Part shown: piece after piece, positions 17,373-24,644 of the stretch
Layout: each line of letters starts with the position of its first letter
Position numbering within the stretch: position 1 is the stretch's first letter
From: Acidimicrobiaceae bacterium
GTDB lineage: Bacteria > Actinomycetota > Acidimicrobiia > Acidimicrobiales > Ilumatobacteraceae
DNA: 36,445 nucleotides
Direction: 5' to 3'
Assembly: GCA_947446815.1 (NCBI GenBank)
Contig: CANFGT010000013.1
Span: 1-36,445 of the forward strand
Notes under the pieces: generated by a model
Databases searched by the model: none
What the model was told of the DNA's origin: nothing
What the model saw: only the letters and a program-made list of their open reading frames with translations
Translations under genes and position numbers: made by a program

Positions 17373-18182
17373 ATGGAACCGGTCAAAAACGAAACGCACG
17401 AGCCCGCCACACGGCGGGCTCGTTTGCGTGTGGGGTACCACGGCGGTTTCTTTCACGGCTTTGCATCGAATGGTGAAACAGAAGCCATTGAAGATGTTCT
17501 CGTTCACGCAATGCAGACAGTGCTGCGCATTCCGATTTCGTTTAGTACCGCAGGTCGCACTGATGCAGGAGTGCACTCGCGTGGTCAGATCATTTCGCTT
17601 GACCTTCCGGCAACAACACACTTGCCTTCGTTCATGCGCAGTATCAATTCGCTAATAAAACCGCACATATCTGTCAGTGATGTGGAATGGGCGAACGATG
17701 ATTTTGATGCGCGTTACAACGCAACGTGGCGTCGCTATCGATACTTTGTGTACAACGCCGATGCGCCAGATCCGTTGTTGCTTGATCGCGCGTGGCACAT
17801 CTATCGACCTCTCTCGATTCCGTTGATGAACCTCGCTAGTGATGCACTCATTGGCCACCTCGACTACGGCGCGTTCTGCAAGCGTGCACCCATTCCCGGC
17901 ACCGACGAACCAAAGTCGATGATGCGATATGTCCTTGACGCCAAGTGGGTGGACGAGGGGGAGGGGCACCTCTATTTCGAGATCCGTGCCAATGCTTTTT
18001 GCCACCAGATGGTTCGAGGCATCGTGGGGTTCTTGGTGGACGTTGGCCTCGGTAAGCGCCCACCCAGCGACACCCTGGCGGTGATGCGGGCAAAAGACCG
18101 TTCCCATGGCTCTGTGGTGGCTCCGCCCCATGGGTTAGTGCTGTGGGACGTGGGCTACGAAGGCACCCGGCTCCACCCCTAA
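17373..18182 (+). CDS. truA: tRNA pseudouridine synthase A
   Basis: Converts uridines 38-40 of the tRNA anticodon arm to pseudouridine. The catalytic aspartate is Asp64 in TAGRTDAGVHSRGQ, with RYNATWRRYRYFVYN and NAFCHQMVRGIVGFLVDVGL further on; 269 residues is normal. The ATG at 17373 (13 bases after rplQ) is chosen. An upstream ATG at 17322 lies inside rplQ, and TTG 17424 or GTG 17430 would remove the unusual first 17-19 residues, so the start is not certain. A strong hairpin lies in codons 9-17. From about 17935 to the stop the composition becomes much richer in G and C runs than in the first two thirds of the gene. Confidence 0.93.
   Translation: MEPVKNETHEPATRRARLRVGYHGGFFHGFASNGETEAIEDVLVHAMQTVLRIPISFSTAGRTDAGVHSRGQIISLDLPATTHLPSFMRSINSLIKPHISVSDVEWANDDFDARYNATWRRYRYFVYNADAPDPLLLDRAWHIYRPLSIPLMNLASDALIGHLDYGAFCKRAPIPGTDEPKSMMRYVLDAKWVDEGEGHLYFEIRANAFCHQMVRGIVGFLVDVGLGKRPPSDTLAVMRAKDRSHGSVVAPPHGLVLWDVGYEGTRLHP
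17398..17423 (+). other. Strong hairpin at the rplQ-truA junction
   Basis: An 11-bp perfect stem ACGAGCCCGCC/GGCGGGCTCGT closes an ACAC loop, followed by TTTGCGTG. It resembles a terminator stem with a poor T-tract and lies within the likely start of truA. It may attenuate transcription after rplQ, or control truA translation if truA starts at 17424 or 17430. Confidence 0.5.
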
Positions 18183-18189
18183 CAGGTGT

Positions 18190-18828
18190 TTATTGGGTGT
18201 AACCCGTGCACGTACCACTGTGCATCAATGCCCACCTTCCATCGGGGCATATGGTGTTATTCGACCATGTGGGATTCTGTAAATTCGCGAATTTGAAGTC
18301 GGCCCCTGTTAAGTCTGCATCGGTGAAGTTTGGACTCTGCACATTGGCTCCGCGGAAACTCACACCCTTTAAATTGGCATTAGAGAAATTGACAGTTTGA
18401 AGATTGGACCCCGCCAGAGAACCACCGGCGAGGTCGATGCCGGACAGGTCTTCTGAGTAGTAGCCACAGCCCGCGCGGATGATTCCACTCGAACATGATC
18501 CACTTATGCCTCCTGTAGCGCCGGTGGGACCCTGTGGCCCTGTTGCTCCGGTGGGACCTTGTGGACCTGCTGTTCCTTGTGGTCCTGTTGCTCCGGTGGG
18601 TCCTTGAGGCCCTGTTGCTCCGGCTACTGCCACATCTGATTGGGTAATCGTGATGCTGCGTTCAGTCTTCCGGCAATTCCCTGAAGATCGGTAGATCGTG
18701 ACCCCAGTTTTCTTGTTGGCACAGAGACGGACACTTGATGGCGCAGCCGTTGCCGAAGAGTGTTGGCCGATGCTGTAACTGGCAGAGATAGCGGTACACA
18801 GGATCAACGCGGCGATAATTTTCTTCAT
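18190..18828 (-). CDS. Exported collagen-like / pentapeptide-repeat protein
   Basis: A 212-residue protein not recognised as any named family member. A signal peptide is clear ([19 protein letters not shown], cleavage probably before about residue 30). Residues 35-65 have two cysteines and a short Thr/Ser/Arg-rich domain. Residues 70-105 are twelve Gly-X-Y triplets ([12 protein letters not shown]), a collagen-like rod. Residues 126-190 are about 13 pentapeptide repeats of the A(D/N)LxG type, which fold as a right-handed beta helix. A small C-terminal part has two cysteines that could form a disulphide. An in-frame TTG at 18846 would add six residues, but the ATG at 18828 gives a textbook signal peptide. 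The gene lies alone, opposite to the ribosomal genes. A surface or matrix role is inference. Confidence 0.8.
   Translation of the reverse strand: MKKIIAALILCTAISASYSIGQHSSATAAPSSVRLCANKKTGVTIYRSSGNCRKTERSITITQSDVAVAGATGPQGPTGATGPQGTAGPQGPTGATGPQGPTGATGGISGSCSSGIIRAGCGYYSEDLSGIDLAGGSLAGSNLQTVNFSNANLKGVSFRGANVQSPNFTDADLTGADFKFANLQNPTWSNNTICPDGRWALMHSGTCTGYTQ
18514..18621 (-). repeat. Gly-X-Y coding tandem repeat
   Basis: Twelve imperfect 9-base units encoding Gly-X-Y triplets, with longer near-repeats such as CCTGTTGCTCCGGTGGG (plus-strand reading) recurring at about 18539, 18584 and 18611. Such repeats can change length by slippage. There are no spacers or dyads, so this is coding repeat and not CRISPR. 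Confidence 0.75.
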
Positions 18829-18884
18829 GGATGGAAGGTACTCCAAAAGTCCAATTTTCGCTGAGAAAGAGCGATTTTTAGGGG

Positions 18885-18914
18885 TTGCTGTGAGAGCAAA
18901 ACCACCCCTATCCT
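18885..18914 (+). promoter_or_regulatory. Candidate promoter of rplM-rpsI
   Basis: TTGCTG (18885-18890), an 18-base spacer and TATCCT (18909-18914). This is closely similar to the groES promoter in this window (TTGCTA, 18 bases, TATCAT), which supports it. An inverted repeat TAGGGG/CCCCTA with an inner TTGCT/AGCAA (18879-18910) overlaps the promoter. Confidence 0.55.
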
Positions 18915-18921
18915 TACCAAG

Positions 18922-18958
18922 CCCCCATTTCGGGGTTCCGGCGGTCCATGTGGACCCC
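18922..18958 (+). promoter_or_regulatory. Short structured leader before rplM
   Basis: Two hairpins follow the presumed start of transcription: CCCC/GGGG around an ATTTC-like loop (about 18922-18935), and GGTCCA/TGGACC (18943-18956). The GGGG at 18932-18935 could instead pair with the CCCC at 18955-18958, so two mutually exclusive folds are possible. L13 operon leaders that control rplM-rpsI are known in other bacteria; whether this is one is not established. Confidence 0.4.
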
Positions 18959-18973
18959 CACTAAGGAAGTCTC

Positions 18974-19420
18974 ATGCGTACATATTCACCAAAAGCAAGC
19001 GAGATCCAGCGCGCCTGGCACATTGTCGACGCTGAAGGCCTCGTTCTCGGTCGTCTCTGCACAGAAGTTGCGCGCATCTTGCGCGGCAAGCACAAGCCAG
19101 TGTTCGCACCTCACATGGACATGGGTGACCATGTCATCATCATCAACGCATCAAAGATCGTGATGACCTCTGGTAAGTCAGAGAAGAGCATGGTGTACAC
19201 GTACTCCGGTTATCCAGGTGGTCTCAAGAGCGAGACATACCAGAACCTTCTTGATCGCAAGCCAGCTGATGCCATTGCACGTTCCGTTGCAGGCATGTTG
19301 CCAAAGGGACCACTTGGTCGCCAGATGGTAAAGAAGCTCAAGGTTTACCCAGGTGCAGAGCATCCTCATGCCGCACAGTCCCCCGTCGTTCTCGATCTCA
19401 GCGCTGCCAAGGCACGCTGA
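18974..19420 (+). CDS. rplM: 50S ribosomal protein L13
   Basis: A 148-residue protein with YSPKASEIQRAWHIVDAEGL, VLGRLCTEVARILRGKHKPV, DHVIIINASKIVMT and LPKGPLGRQMVKKLKVYPGA, the standard L13 features. L13 is an early 50S assembly protein. AAGGAAG precedes the ATG. It forms a two-gene ribosomal unit with rpsI. Confidence 0.97.
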   Translation: MRTYSPKASEIQRAWHIVDAEGLVLGRLCTEVARILRGKHKPVFAPHMDMGDHVIIINASKIVMTSGKSEKSMVYTYSGYPGGLKSETYQNLLDRKPADAIARSVAGMLPKGPLGRQMVKKLKVYPGAEHPHAAQSPVVLDLSAAKAR

Positions 19421-19437
19421 TCTACTTAGGAGTCATC

Positions 19438-19833
19438 GTGGCTAACGCACCTCTCACCCAGACAACTGGCCGCCGCAAGGAAGCTGTTGCACGCGCCGTT
19501 GTTCGTAACGGCAGCGGAAAAATTGTTGTGAACGGCAAGCCCATCGAGGCTTACTTCACAACAGCAACACAGCGCATGGTTGTTACCGAAGCTCTTCGCG
19601 TCATCGAGCGCGAACAGTCTTTCGACATCAACGCAAACATCTTTGGTGGTGGCGTGAATGGTCAAGCCGGCGCATTGCGTATGGCAATTGCACGTTCACT
19701 CATTGAGATTGATCCAGAGACACGTCCTGCCTTGAAGAAGGCTGGCTTGCTTACTCGTGACTCACGTCGTAAGGAAAGCAAGAAGTACGGTCTCAAGAAG
19801 GCCCGTAAGGCGCCTCAGTTCACCAAGCGCTGA
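19438..19833 (+). CDS. rpsI: 30S ribosomal protein S9
   Basis: A 131-residue protein starting from GTG (19438) after TTAGGAGTCATC. It has TGRRKEAVARAVVRNGSGKI, GGGVNGQAGALRMAIARSLI and the C-terminal RKARKAPQFTKR tail that touches the P-site tRNA. It follows rplM by 17 bases, the universal arrangement. Confidence 0.97.
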   Translation: MANAPLTQTTGRRKEAVARAVVRNGSGKIVVNGKPIEAYFTTATQRMVVTEALRVIEREQSFDINANIFGGGVNGQAGALRMAIARSLIEIDPETRPALKKAGLLTRDSRRKESKKYGLKKARKAPQFTKR

Positions 19834-19880
19834 TCTTCTGGAGCGTCGTGCTTCGCACGACTGTTTAGGAAACACACACA

Positions 19881-21212
19881 ATGCTTCACTTCGGTACCGA
19901 CGGTGTCCGTGGCGTCGCCATCGACGAGTTGACACCTGCACTTGCACGTGACCTTGCACGCGCTGTCGCACGCGTTCTTCAGCCAACCGCAGTTGTGGTT
20001 GGAATGGATACACGCGAGAGCGGACCTGCATTAGAGCAAGCAATCATTGACGGATGTGCCGCTGAAGGCGTCACTGTTCATCGCATGGGTGTTGCGCCTA
20101 CTCCTGCAATTGCATTCGCAGCGGAACATCATGAATGGGTAGCGATCGCAATTACTGCATCTCACAACCCATGGACTGACAACGGCATCAAAGTATTTGC
20201 ATCGGGCGGTTCAAAACTTTCTGATGGCGAACAAATCGAGATTGAACGACAGTGGCACGCGTTAGTCGCAGAGCCAGCACCTGTTGCGTTGGGAACAGTG
20301 CATGATGCTGCGTTCGTTGTTGATGAATACATTCAACATCGCATCAATGTTGTCGGCGCATCATTTGCCGGCATGCGCATCGTTCTTGATTGTGCGAATG
20401 GTGCGATGAGTGCAGTCGCACCCGCATTGTTTGCGCTAACAAGTGCAGATGTCGTCGTGATGAATGCAGAGCCAAACGGCCGCAACATCAATGACAAGTG
20501 CGGTGCAACGTCTACAGCTGGTCTTGTAGCGCGCGTGATTGCAGAAGGCGCTGATCTGGGTATTGCATTCGATGGTGATGGCGATCGCCTGATGGCTGTT
20601 ACGGGAACTGGTGTAGTTGTCGACGGTGATTACGTCATGGCGATTGCAGCAGCGGATCTTTCTCAGCGTGGATTACTGCGCAACAAAGGTGTTGCTGTCA
20701 CAGTGATGACAAACCTTGGGTTCCATCGTGCGATGGCCACCTTGGGTGTTGATGTTGTGGTGACGCCAGTAGGCGACCGCAGTGTGTTGGCAGCACTTGA
20801 GGAATACGACTTCGTGTTGGGTGGCGAACAGAGTGGACACATCATTCACCGTGCTCTTGCAACAACAGGAGATGGATTACTTGCAGCTCTCGTACTCATC
20901 GAATACCTGGCTCGTACGAAAGTTTCTCTTGATCAAGCAGTGACAGTGATGCAGACGTATCCGCAGATGCTCATCAATGTGCGCACAACGGAGCGTGTGT
21001 TAGATCCGGTCAGTGATATTGTTGATGAGATTCGTGCCATGGAAGAAACCTTGGGTTCCGATGGTCGTGTTCTAGTTCGTGCTTCTGGTACCGAACCTCT
21101 GGTACGTGTAATGGTGGAAGCACAAACGGAGTCACTGGCATTATCCAGCGCACTTACCCTTGCAAATGCAGTGATTGCACAACATGGTGGCGCCGTGGAG
21201 GGCGCACACTGA
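19881..21212 (+). CDS. glmM: Phosphoglucosamine mutase
   Basis: Converts glucosamine-6-phosphate to glucosamine-1-phosphate, the second step of UDP-GlcNAc synthesis for peptidoglycan. The phosphoserine loop is TASHNPWTDNG with Ser94, the metal-binding loop is DGDGDR (Asp231, Asp233, Asp235), the sugar-binding loop is GGEQSGH, and the phosphate-binding loop near the end is RASGTEPLVRVM. 443 residues is the normal length. It lies between rpsI and glmS, so both enzymes leading to GlcN-1-P are adjacent. AGGAAA lies about 10 bases before the ATG. Confidence 0.96.
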   Translation: MLHFGTDGVRGVAIDELTPALARDLARAVARVLQPTAVVVGMDTRESGPALEQAIIDGCAAEGVTVHRMGVAPTPAIAFAAEHHEWVAIAITASHNPWTDNGIKVFASGGSKLSDGEQIEIERQWHALVAEPAPVALGTVHDAAFVVDEYIQHRINVVGASFAGMRIVLDCANGAMSAVAPALFALTSADVVVMNAEPNGRNINDKCGATSTAGLVARVIAEGADLGIAFDGDGDRLMAVTGTGVVVDGDYVMAIAAADLSQRGLLRNKGVAVTVMTNLGFHRAMATLGVDVVVTPVGDRSVLAALEEYDFVLGGEQSGHIIHRALATTGDGLLAALVLIEYLARTKVSLDQAVTVMQTYPQMLINVRTTERVLDPVSDIVDEIRAMEETLGSDGRVLVRASGTEPLVRVMVEAQTESLALSSALTLANAVIAQHGGAVEGAH

Positions 21213-21230
21213 GTCGCCCCTGGCACTCAG

Positions 21231-21245
21231 TAATCTCGTTCTATG
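21231..21245 (+). promoter_or_regulatory. Candidate leaderless -10 element of glmS
   Basis: TAATCT (21231-21236) lies exactly 6 bases before the glmS ATG. There is no Shine-Dalgarno sequence in the 30 bases between glmM and glmS and no clear -35 box. This suggests that glmS also has its own leaderless transcript. Confidence 0.45.
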
Positions 21246-24200
21246 TGCGGCATCATTGGCATTCTCCCCAGACCGTGCACCCGTACAGCACCTGAGCCTT
21301 CTCAGATCCTTGCGTTGCTGGATTCCGCGGTTGCTGTGGACAACGACATGGTGGCAGTTGCTGATGCGTTGATGGCCATTGATCAGTTGTTGCGTGGAGA
21401 TGCAGGTATTCAGACTCTCGCCGGCAATATGGCGCTTGCAGCAGACATCCTCTCCCGTCTGGATGCGATTGATGCGATTGCCAATGTTGAGGAAGCGCGC
21501 ATTGATGCGTTGCACGTTGATACCGCCACGCTTGATGCTGAGGCACTTCGCTTGTCTCGTGTTCGTGACGCATCATGGGCAATCCGTCGTGACCGTTTAC
21601 GTACCGCTGATGCTGTGGATGCGTTAGCCGGAGTGGATGCACCAGTGTCGTCGCTTGCGGGATATCTCAGTATTCAGCAAGCACTGTCGGCAATCGATCG
21701 CATGGAAGTACGCGGACGCGACTCGGCCGGAATCAGTGTCATCGTTTCATCGCCGTCTTTTGCACGTCTCTCATCAGAGATGGCCGAAGCCGTGGCAGCG
21801 CGTGGAGATGACCCCTTATTTACTAATCGGAGTGTGCGCCATTCTGGCAACACAATCGTTTTTGTCTATAAAGCCGCTGCAGAGATTGGTGAGCTAGGTG
21901 ACAACACGCGCCACATGCGTGAGTCGGTTGCATCCGATGATCTGTTACGCACCGTTCTCGCAGTGGATGGTGCGCGAACATCAGTGTTGGGTCACACGCG
22001 TTGGGCCAGTGTGGGCATCATCTCAGAGCCAAATGCGCATCCGGTGAACGGCGAAGAAGTTGGTGGCGACAATTCTGCGGTATCTGTGGCCGTTCTGAAT
22101 GGTGATGTTGATAACCACGCAGAGTTAAAGGTGCGCCACAACTTGCAATTCGCTGACCCGATAACGACTGACGCAAAGGTCATCCCGGCGTTAGTTGATC
22201 GTGGTCGAACAAGCGGGATGTCCACTCTGGATGCATTCCTGAATGCCGTCACACAGTTCGAAGGTTCCGTTGCAATTGGATACTGCGCAGCTGATGAACC
22301 CGACGATTTCTATTTGGCACTTCATGGAAGTGGCCAGGGTCTTTATGTGGGCCTTGCTGAGGATCGATTCATTGTGGCCAGCGAGCCCTATGGCACGGTG
22401 GAAGAAACACTGCAGTACGTGCGTCTTGACGGTGAAACTCCACTTCATTCCGACCAACCGTCATCACGTGGACAAGTCATGCGTTTGTCAACCTCAGGAG
22501 CAGGCACGCTTGCAGGAATCTCAATGTTCGCCTATGACGGCACTCCGATTCCTCTTACCGATGCAAGTGTGCAGACTGCTGAAGTCACCACGCGAGACAT
22601 TGATCGTGGCGATGCTCCGCACTTCCTCCTGAAGGAACTCGGAGAGGCACCGCGCAGTTTCCGTAAGACCATTCGCGGCCGCACCTCAGTTGTTGACGGC
22701 AAATTGGTGCCAGATCTTGACGATTTCACCCTTCCTGCTTCGATTGCTGAACGCCTGGCAAATCGAAGCATTACGCGTATTCGAATCATCGGGCAGGGAA
22801 CCGCAGCAGTCGCCGGAACTTCACTGGTTCCAGTTTTAAATTCTTTGCTTGATTCCTCCATGCACGTTGAAGCATTGACAGCAACTGAGTTGTCTGGTTT
22901 CGCGATGCGCTCCGACATGTCCGACATGTTGGTGATTGCCGTCAGCCAGAGCGGCACAACGACGGATACCAACCGCACAGTTGACCTTGTTGCGTCACGC
23001 GGAGCTGCAGTGTTGGCCATTGTGAATCGTCGAGGCAGTGAATTGGCGAGCAAAGCGCAAGGTGTGTATTACACCAGCGATGGTCGTGATGTTGAAATGA
23101 GTGTGGCCAGCACGAAAGCTTTTTATGCACAAGTGGCTGCAGGAGCAGTGCTGTCGTGCGCCATCGCGCAAGCAATTGGCTTTACAGATGCAGATCGCAT
23201 GCATCGCATCTTGGATTCGTTGGTGCACATGCCCGAAGCAATGGAGCGAGTACTTGCACAACGTTCCGAAATTGGCGTCGTCGCTCGACAGTATGCGCCA
23301 TCCCGCCGCTACTGGGCTGTCGTTGGCAGTGGTCCAAATACTGTTGCGGCCAATGAGGTACGTATCAAGTTGTCAGAACTCTGTTACAAATCGATCTCCC
23401 GTGACATCACCGAGGACAAGAAGCACATTGACCTTTCGTGCGAACCAATGATCTTGGTATGTGCTGCAGGCTTATCTGAAGGCACAGCAACTGACGTTGC
23501 GAAAGAAGTTGCCATCTTCAAAGCGCATAAGGCGATTCCAATTGTGATTGCGACAGAAGGCGAAACACGATTTGATGCGGCAGCTGCTCTCATCGCTGTT
23601 CCCGCAACCGATCCTGCAATTGCATTCGTTCTGTCCTCGATGGTGGGCCATCTCTTTGGCTATGAAGCTGCTTTGGCAATTGATGACCTTGCTCGTCCTT
23701 TGCGTCAATTGCGAGAGGTCATCGACCATGTTGTGGAACGTGGTGGCGACGGTGATGATGCTTTGTCACGCGTTGAAAGAAAGATTTTGGCGATGGCTCG
23801 CAGTTTCTTTGCAGTCTTAAGCACTGGTCAATACGACGGAAATCTTGAAGCCTCGACTGCTGTTCGAGTGGTGTCACTGTTGCGTGTTGTGACTAGCCCA
23901 CATCCGCTTCAGGCATACCAACGTGAAACCGGGAAAGTTGCTTCGCCTTCATCGTTGCTTGATGATTTACTTGCTGCGTTAACGCGCGCCATCGATGAAT
24001 TAACCCGCCCCATTGATGCCATCAAGCATCAGGCAAAGACCGTGACGGTTGGTATCTCACGAAGCGAAGAAGGACTGCTTGACCGCGCACTAGTTCGTGC
24101 TGTTGTGGAAGCTGGTGCATCGCGTGAGAATTTGCCATATGAAATTCTCAAAGTTCTTGCAGCACTTGATACAGCAGTTGAATCTGTTCTCGGGTTTACT

Positions 24201-24641
24201 CGTTATGCAGTAGTTGGCGATCCTCAGTCAACATCGTCGACAATTTCAATTGTTGATCGTGGTGGACTTGCACGCGAGTTGTCTTCTCGTGTGGAGATGA
24301 ACCCTGCTCTTGTTGGTACAAAGCGCCGTGTTGCCGCAGAGCAAGAACTACTTGTTGCGCGTGGTCGCAAAGATGCACGTACGGTCATCTTGGTTCCTGA
24401 AGTGCACGGCGATGTCACTGTAGGCATCACGCTGTTGCACGTTGCGTTCCGTCAACAACTTTCGCCGGCTGCTGCTCGGCAAGTGCTGCAAGGGTATGAC
24501 CGTCGTTACGACCGTCTTGTCGACTGGGTGACAGAAACCGAAGGATCCTTCCGTGAAGAGAGACTCGGCGAAGTATCGATTGAAGACTTGTTGATTCTTC
24601 CCGTGTCAGAGAGCGCCAATCTCTGGAGCACAGAGAGTTAA
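21243..24641 (+). CDS. glmS: Greatly enlarged glucosamine-6-phosphate synthase
   Basis: Makes glucosamine-6-phosphate from fructose-6-phosphate and glutamine. The protein has 1132 residues against about 610 normally, yet the active-site residues are in place. Glutaminase half: Cys2 (MCGIIGI), RGRDSAG (157-163), HTRWA (251-255), NGDVDNH. Isomerase half: first SIS domain about 508-645 with SQSGTTTD (568-575) and VASTKAF (621-627); second SIS domain from about 688. Lys709, Glu712 and His728 align with E. coli K485, E488 and H504 at identical spacing, and AKTVTV with Lys932 matches the catalytic AKSVTV tail (K603). Compared with E. coli there are about 130 extra residues after residue 8 (helical, Ala/Asp/Leu-rich), about 50 before HTRWA, about 105 between His728 and Lys932, and a 200-residue C-terminal extension without a recognised domain. 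The frame is uninterrupted, so this is one polypeptide. Confidence 0.9.
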   Translation: MCGIIGILPRPCTRTAPEPSQILALLDSAVAVDNDMVAVADALMAIDQLLRGDAGIQTLAGNMALAADILSRLDAIDAIANVEEARIDALHVDTATLDAEALRLSRVRDASWAIRRDRLRTADAVDALAGVDAPVSSLAGYLSIQQALSAIDRMEVRGRDSAGISVIVSSPSFARLSSEMAEAVAARGDDPLFTNRSVRHSGNTIVFVYKAAAEIGELGDNTRHMRESVASDDLLRTVLAVDGARTSVLGHTRWASVGIISEPNAHPVNGEEVGGDNSAVSVAVLNGDVDNHAELKVRHNLQFADPITTDAKVIPALVDRGRTSGMSTLDAFLNAVTQFEGSVAIGYCAADEPDDFYLALHGSGQGLYVGLAEDRFIVASEPYGTVEETLQYVRLDGETPLHSDQPSSRGQVMRLSTSGAGTLAGISMFAYDGTPIPLTDASVQTAEVTTRDIDRGDAPHFLLKELGEAPRSFRKTIRGRTSVVDGKLVPDLDDFTLPASIAERLANRSITRIRIIGQGTAAVAGTSLVPVLNSLLDSSMHVEALTATELSGFAMRSDMSDMLVIAVSQSGTTTDTNRTVDLVASRGAAVLAIVNRRGSELASKAQGVYYTSDGRDVEMSVASTKAFYAQVAAGAVLSCAIAQAIGFTDADRMHRILDSLVHMPEAMERVLAQRSEIGVVARQYAPSRRYWAVVGSGPNTVAANEVRIKLSELCYKSISRDITEDKKHIDLSCEPMILVCAAGLSEGTATDVAKEVAIFKAHKAIPIVIATEGETRFDAAAALIAVPATDPAIAFVLSSMVGHLFGYEAALAIDDLARPLRQLREVIDHVVERGGDGDDALSRVERKILAMARSFFAVLSTGQYDGNLEASTAVRVVSLLRVVTSPHPLQAYQRETGKVASPSSLLDDLLAALTRAIDELTRPIDAIKHQAKTVTVGISRSEEGLLDRALVRAVVEAGASRENLPYEILKVLAALDTAVESVLGFTRYAVVGDPQSTSSTISIVDRGGLARELSSRVEMNPALVGTKRRVAAEQELLVARGRKDARTVILVPEVHGDVTVGITLLHVAFRQQLSPAAARQVLQGYDRRYDRLVDWVTETEGSFREERLGEVSIEDLLILPVSESANLWSTES

Positions 24642-24644
24642 GAC

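Noticed and set aside
18514..18621. Tandem repeat considered as a CRISPR array or minisatellite
   Set aside because: The units are in-frame Gly-X-Y codons of a protein with signal peptide, with no unique spacers.
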